DNA of 64,000 nucleotides, from positions 28,210,001 through 28,274,000 of the forward strand of contig CM034546.1 in the NCBI GenBank assembly GCA_020055645.1, given 5' to 3'. Positions 13,101-22,800 of the stretch are shown here, one piece after another. Every line of letters begins with the position of its first letter. The first letter of the stretch is position 1. The translations under genes were made by a program, and so were the position numbers. The DNA is from Tomocerus qinae. Its lineage: Eukaryota; Arthropoda; Collembola; Entomobryomorpha; Tomoceridae. Below the pieces are notes generated by a model that did no database searches, was not told where the DNA came from, and worked only from the letters and a program-made list of their open reading frames with translations.

Positions 13101-15515
13101 AACTTAGGATACCGCAAATGCTAAAATAAACGCCGCGTCATAATTATTATCTCGGGCACATTTAGTATAGCATTTACGGTTAGTTCAAAGGTATAATTGA
13201 AAAACTAAGAGATAGTGAAACGAGTATTTGAATTTTACTTGAATTTCGGCATCTCCCTCCAAATTCGTTTTAGACGGTGCAACAATCTTAAGCTTTTGCA
13301 ATTCTCTATTACAATAAATAATTTATTAAATTCCCAGTGGAAACAAAAATGTCATTTATAAATTAAATACCGTTGTTCGGTGTATTTAAGGTCCTGGTTA
13401 TACATCCTATGAATTTGTAATGGCGTTTCATTGATAAATACGTCACCACAGGGATCAGTGCACAATTGGGACCCTAAAATAATACATATATTATTATTAT
13501 TGTTTGTCTTGAGTTGAAATCTAGAATGGGATTCGAAAGTGAAAACTTACAAGTGAAGTGTTGTAAATTTTTAAGCTTGAGTAGTTTATTATAATGTCCC
13601 GAATTTGGTTTGATTACAAAAAGTTGGGGGAATTTTAGATTTTGTGTTTCAGACGCATCTGTGATGTAATACTCCTTTTCGATGTCGAACAAATCGTCAC
13701 AATTTTGTAAAACCTGTTTCAGAAAAAATCAATTATAATTATCGTTTCTAAAATTGTACTAATATTTCCCAATATTTGTTTGGCCATATCTAACTAAAAT
13801 AATCAATCCATATGAAACCATGTTAGAAAAATTCAGTTCCAGCCGTCCTTCAAGTTTACCTTTAACATTCTTAGGACTATCGTAAACGGCTATCTTCTTA
13901 ATCTATAATGCATACCGTCCAGCAAACAAGGAAAAAGAAATAAATATAAATACAATTTTAATTAGGTTGGGTTAGGTTAAGTTGAACCTATGGGTTCCAA
14001 CTCAGTGTACAAAATACCATTTACCAATTGTAAGTGGTTTTAATGGCATTTAATGTTATTTACCACTTCCTAAAAATTGATGGTATAATTGGTAAGAAAT
14101 GGTAAAAATAGTTTTCTTTAAATTTCCTATAAGATAGGGATTTCTGGGTAAATAGAAAAAGGTTTTTTGTGAATAAAAAAGGCGCTAATACATAACACAC
14201 CTTTGTAGCTGACGACTGTTGACACAAATCTAATAATTGTAATGTGTGTTAATTAACCCAAGGAAAAATTCAACTAATTGGGAAATCGTCCTTATTTACT
14301 TATTGAATAATAAAACAAACGTTGGCTGTAACAAGCAAATACATGCCCTTTAAATGACATTTTTCGCAACTGTCAGTGAAAATTCAATTATAAAAATTAA
14401 TTTGAAATATTTTAGAGAAAATAAACGTGAGCATGGACACTTTTGTGATGTGTATTTTGTGTATCTCAGCTAATTATTCACTATAATTTACCATTTTAAT
14501 CATTTTTTACTATTAAGTGTATTTTTACCTTTCGTGATGGTAAAAAAGGCAAAAAAATGGTAAATTTTGTACACTGGAAGAACCACAATTCCCAAAACAG
14601 CTTTAATATTTATACGGAAAACAAAACAAATTCTAACGATTGCAAATAAATTTTTAATGATTAGATATATGCACGAAAAATACAAAGTTTAAAACACTAT
14701 TCAAAATTTTCTTCTTTTACTATCTTTGTTTTAAGCAGCAAATAATTTAAAAGAAAGGTAAAAGAAACACCTAAAAATCAAAAATTCTAAACATCGGCCT
14801 CATTTTAGTTTGGCTGTCGGGACGCCTAAAAAAATAACCTACCCCCTCTGTTTTTCGATGGTTAAAATATTTTATTACCTTGATATTTTGATCAATGATG
14901 GCAATGCTTGTGTACATTTCCATGTTAATGGCATACATTTTCAAAATATCTATTGCTTGAAAATTTCCTTCCCAGCAGTTTTGATTTAAATTCACTTCAA
15001 TAACCGAATCAAAACATTGAGCTAAAAGTTGCCTGAAATTGAAAAAACTTTTAACGAATATTTTAAAATTTGGAAATTAAGCATTAAAATTTTGTGTGTG
15101 CAATACCGAGGCTTAATTCCCAGGTCGCTATCAATTAAAACAACGGTATTTGCTAGCGTAATGACTTGTGCAAGTGATTTTCCCAAAATTGCAGCTTGAA
15201 TTGTAGTCTCCTCATCATTGGCTGCGGTAATCCACGCATATCTGGAACTTCCTACATAAATCAATGAAATTTAATCATAACGATTTCCTATAAAACCTCT
15301 TTTTTGATGACGTCTGTATGTATAAGAGGATAACAAAGTTTTTAATGACACTTAGTACAAAAACCTACACTTATATATTTTTATGTCCGATTGCTAAAAT
15401 GTGTAACTTACTCACTCTCCTCCATCTTGTCTGCGACATGGTCCTACCTCAATACCCGATTGCTTTCCATTATATTTTATGTATAAAAATTAAAAGAATT
15501 CTTACCGAGTTTCAT
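4185..15515 (-). CDS. PKS-A: GT8-like/KS-AT-DH-cMT-ER-KR-ACP-R polyketide synthase, intact
   Basis: Rebuilt as seven exons: 15506-15515, 15107-15251, 14879-15032, 13551-13713, 13371-13473, 13239-13305 and 4185-13028. Donors are GTAAG, GTATTG, GTAATA, GTAAGT, GTATTT and GTAAAA; all acceptors are AG; phases agree; total 3161 residues. Domains (approximate residues): GT8-like 1-230; KS 256-668 with active Cys421 in ESGCSSS, plus EAHGTGTPVGDP and NIGHTES; AT 765-1060 with GHSIGE (Ser861) and AFHS, typical of malonyl-CoA; DH 1132-1418; cMT 1468-1768 with EIGGGSAATS; ER 2058-2368 with HVASGGVGLFAIQ; KR 2388-2616 with TGGLGGIG but GQSNHCAAN, His at the usual catalytic Tyr (2538); ACP with GLDSLMS (Ser2698); R 2778-3161 with TGGTGHLGAH and YCLTK. 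The expected activity is iterative chain extension, C-methylation and reductive release as aldehyde or alcohol. The KR may be inactive. It is not a fatty acid synthase: it has cMT and R and lacks TE. The product is unknown. Confidence 0.9.
13239..15515 (-). other. N-terminal glycogenin-like GT8 domain of PKS-A (six short exons)
   Basis: The six short exons encode 214 residues that follow the glycogenin fold in order. RYAWITAANDEETTIQAA then LGKSLAQV matches the glycogenin N-terminal strand and helix. VVLIDSDL is the next strand. LLAQCFDSVIEVNL matches the segment VFDEVIMVDV. ILKMYAINMEMYTSIAIIDQN then VLQNCDDLFD matches the stretch around MDADTLVLANIDDLF. LFVIKPNSGHYNKLLKL matches VFVYQPSVETYNQLLHL. 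The metal-binding DxD is DQN here, the FNSG motif is lost, and no glycogenin-type acceptor tyrosine is evident. The exon containing ELQKLKIVAPS corresponds to the AKVVHFLG strand, and IIKLWDTC at the start of the large exon to the terminal helix. I infer a non-catalytic or repurposed GT8 fold fused to the PKS. Confidence 0.75.
14003..14575. mobile_element. Small TIR element in PKS-A intron 3
   Basis: The left end begins CAGTGTACAAAATACCATTT. The right end, read on the minus strand, begins CAGTGTACAAAATTTACCAT. These terminal inverted repeats bound about 570 bp with no coding potential and many variants of the motif 'TGGTAA'. It lies in the third intron of PKS-A and does not touch splice sites. 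I see no clear target-site duplication, so the class is open; a non-autonomous DNA transposon (MITE) is most likely. Confidence 0.55.
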
Positions 15516-16360
15516 TTCTTTAGTGATAACGTAACTTTATCTACAATGTTTTAGGACTTTGGATTAATAGGCAACAATAAATGACGTCTTGTTGTATAAG
15601 TATACAATGAGTGGTAAATAATGTTATAAGTAATTTAATGTATACTATTATGTACCTATGGTAACTACTGATATTAATTTTAATCGAAATTGTTAGGTAT
15701 TATGTTACGTGGACAACCAATTCAGTTTCATTTGATATCATACTAAATACTAAATGGTGCAGAGTCTGAAGGAGTACAAAGCTGTGCAGTAAATACTATT
15801 ACACAATATAGGACGAAAACCAATTATTACAGCGTTATTGTATTTTTGAAGTGGTGATTTTTATTGCGTAAGGTTTAGGTTGATTTACTACTACTGTGCA
15901 ATAGCATTAAGTATTTAAATTAATGTTTTCAATAATGTACCTCAACGCTTACCTCCGTGTATTAAATTTAGTACATGAAGATATGCGTTGGGGTACATTA
16001 TCGAAAACATTAATTTATCCAGGGCAGCGTTCGAAAGTGGCGGATATGGTCATCGAGCTCAGAATAGAATAATATAAGCAATCTAACTCAATTTATGTAT
16101 GAGTTTATGTAGTTAAGGAAAAGCAACATGAAATACGTTCGTATTTCATCGTATGTGAGCGATGAGTAGGCAGAAAAAATTAGCTTTGAGCCGACAATAC
16201 TTGTATATCATATATGAAAAATAATTGTATAGCGTTAGCGTTCCTGTTAAGTTGAGGAAAATTCAACACAGATATGTGATTTCAGAAAATTTGATACGAG
16301 GAAAGCCTGTTTAAATGGTTCCAATATCAATTTAATATTATAATTATAAAAGTGAATAGA
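15516..16360 (-). promoter_or_regulatory. Conserved 5' flank of PKS-A
   Basis: The sequence upstream of the PKS-A start codon is recognisably similar to that upstream of PKS-B (28360-29150) and PKS-C (47484-47585 joined to 51761-52800). Shared blocks include ATTCAGTTTCA, GACGAAAACCAATTA, and ATTGCGTAAGGTTTAG at 15862-15877. There is also a tail block near 16270-16360 with GTTTAAATGGTTCCAAT. A weak TATA-like TATACTTATAC lies about 80 bp upstream of the ATG. A 100-bp palindromic MITE (15917-16016) interrupts this flank. Conservation may simply reflect duplication history, so a promoter role is inferred from position. Confidence 0.45.
15917..16016. mobile_element. 100-bp palindromic MITE, copy 1
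   Basis: The sequence is an imperfect hairpin along its whole length. It starts AAATTAATGTTTTC and ends with the complement GAAAACATTAATTT; inside, AATGTACC pairs with GGTACATT and CAACGC pairs with GCGTTG. A second copy is at 41076-41171. This copy sits in the 5' flank of PKS-A. Confidence 0.7.
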
Positions 16361-16876
16361 AATCTACAAAATAGTTAAAAAGGAACCTTAGTGATTATGA
16401 TCGGAAAGATAGAAGGCTTAAAAGTTGTATATTATCCGACAAAAGTAGGAATGGTCATTAGTTAAAAATGTGAACCCCAGTCATTTCATTTATGGTTGTA
16501 TCAATTCGACATTCTCCATTATATACGTACTCAGAAACAATGAAAACATATTTCAAAAAATTTTGTACTAGCTGCAGTTCTGTGTTCTCATTATAATTTA
16601 TTAGTGTAGCTTAAAAAAGAACATTTTTCGAATTATATTTGGAAAATATTATTGCAATTATTAGAAACAGCTCTAAGTCTTTGAAACATCCAGTAGAAGA
16701 CAGCGATGAATTTAATGATATATAATTTAGTGTTCTTCACAAATTGTTTGAATTATTACAATAGAAATTAAAAATAATACACTTCTTTTTCTGATATTAT
16801 TAACAATAATAATTTAATTTAATTTAATATTTAATTTTACTGCAATTTTATAACAGTTCTGCATAGGGAGTAGAGG
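16361..16876. other. PKS-A / PKS-B spacer
   Basis: AT-rich spacer without ORF or motif. It includes the 3' end region of PKS-B (minus strand), where ATTAAA-type polyadenylation signals occur around 16805-16840. Unlike the PKS-B/PKS-C spacer, I see no GMC remnant here. Confidence 0.4.
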
Positions 16877-19800
16877 TTATAAAATACCCACAGATTTGGC
16901 ATATGTCAGAAACTTTTTGGCTCCGTCATAAGAGCTGCCAATTCTATCAGCGATATTTGGAATTACCTTGAGAGTTTTCTGGCTAAATTTTGTATCCATT
17001 AACGAACCAGTGAGAAAATGCTTTGCCATGTAGATATTATCAGTGAAAAGGTTTGATAAGAAATCTTTGCTAAAAAATGAGAGTGCCCCATCATCACCAA
17101 TGTGTTTCTGCATTGTTTCAATAATTTCATCTTGGCTAACAATCGTCAATTTGTAGCCTTGATCGGAAACTATATTTATAAATTCATTGACCTTTATGGT
17201 ATTTGTGTGTATCAGATTGTACATTTCTGAGTCAACATTGTCATTAAACAGAAAGTCCATGGTTAATTCAGCAGCTATATCTGGCGCCATGAAAGACCAG
17301 CCTCCTTCGTTTACACAAATAATACCCAGCTTTATTGCCAGCAAAAATGAATTGATTACAAAATCTGTCCCAATACTAAAATATCCTGTTACGCTATTTC
17401 CAGCTATATTTGGGTATCGAATGACAATGCAAGGGATTCCTCTCGAAATAGCTTGTCCAATTAATTTCTCACCAACAAACTTAGTTAAAGCGTAACCCAA
17501 GGCTAATCCTTCCGCATTATTTTCATCATCAGGAAATTCTTCATAAGCAAACCCATCGGCATTTAATTGATTTATGGCTACAATTGACGAAGAGTAAAAT
17601 AGTCGTTTTGTTTTAATATTGCAAGCAAATCTTAAGACATTAATTGTGCCCAGAACGTTGACTGATCTCAAATCAGTTTTATTAGGCGACGAATTCCAAT
17701 ACTCGTCAACGAAATTTACTTTGGCTGATATATGGTAGATAGCATCTACTTCTCGGGATAAAGAATTGTACTCTTCTAATGCCATTCCCAACAGATCCTG
17801 TGCCACATCGCCTACCACGACAGAAATACGGTCAAGGTCTATTGTCAAATTGTACTTTTGAAGATTTTTTATCAACCTTTTGTAAGCTAGTTCTTGAGTG
17901 GAACTTCTAACCAAACAAATGACGATAATAAACGGCATCTTTAAAACATTTTCAAGTATATGTGCACCTAAGTGTCCTGTTCCTCCTGTTAAAAGAATTT
18001 TCCTAATCTGACTTGCTTTAACAAAATTTCCACTTCCTCTGATATCTTCTGGCAAAAATGAATCTTTTTCAATTAATTTCTTTAATATATCTTTATCAAA
18101 AAATTCCGTTTCAGAATCTATAGTCGTCTTTTCTAATATTATGCAAGTTAAATATTCACTTAACTTGCTAACGTTTGGATAGTCGGTTAATGTATCTGCC
18201 CTTAATGTTACAGTGTTTCCCAATATAGATTGCAGTTTGTTCTTTAGTTCTACCGACATAAGTGAATCTAATCCCATTTCATAAAACATCTGATGTTCAT
18301 TTATTTGTTCCCTCTTTGATATTTTTAATATATCTTTAATTAGGCTGCATAATAAATTTTTAAAATAAATTTTTCCATCCGTAACATCCAAAGATTTTAG
18401 ATCTTTCAATAATTGTTCTGAGTCCAAAATACTTGTATTCCATGTTTTACTTTTGTCGGCGTCATCAAGATCTTCCTGGAAATATTCTTCAAAAATAGGG
18501 GTCAAATTGCCTAACTCTTTCAAATTTATTTCCAATGCACCAAGTTGGACTAAGTTTGGCCGGGACATTGCAAACTGCAGAGCTGAAATTCCTTGACCAG
18601 GATTAAATGAATAAATTCCAGAAACGTCAAAATTAGTGGCCATACCAACATCTGACCAAACTCCCCAATTAATAGATTGAGCGGGTAATCCAATCGAATA
18701 GCGGTATCGCGCAAATGCATCAAGAAAACTATTTGCCGCACAATGATTACTTTGTCCAAGTGGAGCAAATATAGCAGCCATGGAAGAAAATAGCACAAAA
18801 TGTTCCAGCTGTAATTGTTTAGTCAAATTGTGCAAATTTAGGCATCCTTGGATTTTAGCATTAAAAACAGATTGATACTTTTCCCAAGTTTGATTGGCAA
18901 ATACTGCATCGGAAAGAACACCCGCAGAGTGAATCACGCCTTTTAATGGAGGCAATGATAATTTATCGGAATGAATTTTCTGAAACAAGTTTTCACATTG
19001 TTGCAGATTTCCTACATCTACTTGAAACGGTAAAACTCGACAACCTCTACTTCGAATTGTGTCTAATACAATTAGTGCTTCAGAATTTGGTGCTGATCTT
19101 CCTATTAGTATCAAACATCCAGCACCGTAATCTGCCATCCATTTAGCCACTTCTAAACCAATTCCTCCTAATCCACCGGTTATTAGATAAGTGGCATTTT
19201 TACTAAACAAAAAGTCTTTCGTCTTTACCTCACAACCAATATTTGAAATTTCGGGCATTGTTAAAACAATTTTACCAATATGATGGGCTTTCATGAAATA
19301 ATTTAAGGCGTTCCTAATGTTTGTGATGTCAAATCTAGAGTACGCAACGGGCTTGATTATGTCTTTGTTATAGACAACTTGAATATTTTCTGCCAAAGCA
19401 GACGGTTCAACTATTTCCAGATCAACAATTGTGTATTTAACATCAGGTCTCAGCTTTCGGACATCTTCTGGTTTCCAAATATTTACTTTTCCTATTTCGA
19501 CAAATCGGGCATTCTTTGCACAATTTTCAAGTGTTGTTTCTTTGAAGCCTTCGCTAGTCAATGAATTCAAAACTACATCCACTCCATTACCATTAGTTGT
19601 TTTCTTTATTCCCTCACCGAATGAAAGATCCCTAGAATTAAAAACATACTGCAATCCAAGTGATTCAAGGTAACACCTCTTTCTTCTATTTCCTGCGGTA
19701 GCTATAATTCTAGCGCCAATATATTTAGCAATTTGAATAGCAAATAATCCTACACCTCCAGAGGCTACGTGAATTAAAACAGTTTCATCCTTTTTCAACC

Positions 19801-22800
19801 CGGCAATTGAATCGAGGCAATAATGTGCCGTGAGATAACATGATGGAATTGCGGCCGCTTCAAAAATGTTGAAGTGTGACGGTTTATGGTAAATTGCACT
19901 TGTTTCCTTTTGAATAACATGACTACCTGCGGTGCCTATACCAAATCCAAAAACTTCGTCACCCAATTTAAACCTTGATACACGAGAACCAATTTTAGAA
20001 ACAATTCCAGAAAAATCGGTACCCACTTCGTCATTTAAACTTCGAAATCCATCAGGCTTCATTATAACAAAGATGTCTTTAAAGTTAAGTGATATTGCCT
20101 TAATGATAACTTCAACATCTTCTGGTTCCAATGGGCAAATTTTGTGGGTTGTGAAACTGACATCCGCAATTCGTTTTGTCTTAGGAAGCTTGAGCTTATA
20201 TCTTCCTTTTGGGAGACTTAGAATTTCATTATCTTCACTAAATTTCACAAATCGAGGTACAAATTTTTTACTTTTTCTATAGCAATAAAAATTGCGACCG
20301 GGATGGAAACATTCAAAAAATATTTCTTTTGAATTATTTTCTATATCAACTTCATCGGGATCCATATCTACTAGAGATATAGACAATTTTGGTGCTTCAT
20401 TCATGAGACTCTTTAACATTCCCCAAATTACAGCTACTGAAGGAAGAACATTTTCCTGATTCGTTGCATACACTGCGCCTCTAGTCACTACAACTAACTT
20501 GACATTAGGAATTTGGCTTTTAGTAAAATATTTACAAAAGTTAAGAGTTTTTATATACAGTTCGTTTGTATTATCATTCTCTGAATCTAGCGGTATTAAA
20601 TAAAGCATTCCACAAACATCATTTAATTCCAGGATTCTATTTATTGCTTCCTCAAACTGAAATTCGTCTAACATGTCCACAAATTGCTCAGTTCGGTTTC
20701 CAGAATTTGAATTGGATTGCAAACCATGTTTTAAAATTATGACGTTATGTCCAATATTTAACAATAATTTTGTCATCCTTTCATATAATACCCCGCTATC
20801 TGAAAATACAAGCCAAATATTTGAGGCTGATCCTAAGGAAGGTAAATGATGACGTTGCACGTTAGCTTTGGCAGCTAGAACTGACGAACTCTTTGGGTCA
20901 TTTGTTGTTAGACAAGATAATCCAAAACCATTTTCAGTCAATACCCGATCCCAAATTTCTTTAGATACCATTGGATTAAGTTTTCTCAAATCGTAATCCC
21001 GAAATCTCCAATAACTGTCCAAAATACCAAACATGGCGTCTGCAAACCTCCAAGGTTGTATAAACTCTTGTAGTAACAATATTCCTTCGTCAATCAACAA
21101 CTTTCTAACATTTGCTGCTGCTACTCTTAAGTTCTCCGCTGCATGAATGACGTTAGAAGCGACAACAATATCATAATGATGTGGACAGAAGCCTTGTGTA
21201 GATGGATCTTTCTCAATGTCTAATATTTTGTATTCTACCATTTCAAACGACGACAGTTCCTTTTTAGCATTCTCAAAGAATTGGGCAGAAACGTCGGTAA
21301 AGGTATATTGATAAGAAATTCCATTTTCTTTAAAAGCCTTTAAAATTACCATTGAGGTTGCTGCACTTCCTCCACCAATTTCAATTATGCGAATAATGGG
21401 TTTGCCTTTGCTAGATTTAAAATCACTTAGAATTAAACAAAGGAATTTTGCCATCCTTATATTAGCCAAAGAAATATTTAAACCTTTAGTGTACAGATCT
21501 AATATATTTATATCGTTTCTACCAAATAATGCAGTTATAGCGTCAACCTTCCCGGTTACTACATTCCACACATTGTCCATACATTTGTCAAGTAACTCTA
21601 AATCTACTGGAAGTACCATTTTTATTGCCTTATGCAGGTTTTCTAATTCCAGTTGAATTTCATTTCTAGAAGGAAATGCTTTAACCACTTTCCAATCCCC
21701 GGAATCATTTTGGACAATATTTCCGTCCTCTATAAACATCTCAATTATACGATCGAAAAATTTTAAATGGTTAATGGAGACTAAATTATCGACCATGATG
21801 GTTGATGTACAATAGGTTTCTCCTAACGTCAGAAATATTCCATTTTCATTAAACATTTCTATTAATCTCAAATGAATGTAATGGTCAAGTAGATTTTGTA
21901 CTGATGGATCATATGACTCCAAAGCCTTCTCCATAGAGATTTCTACAGATGGAATAATGTCAGCAAAGTCTTTTATACTTTTCATGTCTATCCGAGATTG
22001 CAGAGGACCTAAACGTGGAGACCAAATTTCTTCATATAAATCAGGCATTGATTTTCTCTGTCCGGCAATTGTGTTCTGAAATGAACCGATTGTTGTAGCT
22101 ACGAAATGTACACCAACCATTGAAGATAATAAATTGAAGTCCTGATCGTATAACGAAACGGTACCACTTTTGCTTTCGGCGTCCCAATTTGCATATGCAT
22201 AAACAACATCAGATAGAATCCCGCTGAAGGCGTAGCAGTTTTCCATCCCTACAGGAAGCCACAATTGTTGATCTTTCATTTCCATCGTTATCAATGCAAT
22301 TGACTGTAGCATTGCATCTAATACAATTGGATGATAAATATATTCCTCTAAATTCCAATTTGAAAGTTTTATAGGAATAACTGCAAAGGCTTCATTTTCT
22401 AACAACCAAATTGATTCTATACTTCGAAATGCTTCTCCAAACACAAAACCTTTCTTCTGTACTTCGGTATAGAATACATCGGAAGAATTTGTGTCCTGTA
22501 ATCGCTTTTTAAGGCTTTCAACATTTTCACATAAAAATTTCAATTTTATATCTTTATCCTCTAATAATGTTACCGTCGCACTTGCATGTCTTTTCCATCC
22601 ATGTAATTTATTGAAGATGTGAACACCAACCACCAGCAAATCATTTTGGCCTTCCAGTGGAGTCGCAACTACCTGCATCTCATATTGTTTTCCTTCCTCA
22701 AAAGAAAACGCATATTCGAGAATAAAATCTTTAACTTGTATCTCTTTTGAGTTATTACCTATTTGTAATAAATCATTTCCCACAGCTAAAATAATTTCCA

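Noticed and set aside
13239..15515. GT8-like gene separate from the PKS
   Set aside because: There is no stop or polyadenylation signal between the small exons and the large one, the last small exon ends in phase 0 at a GTAAAA donor, and the large exon opens in phase 0 at an AG acceptor. The same holds in PKS-B and PKS-C.
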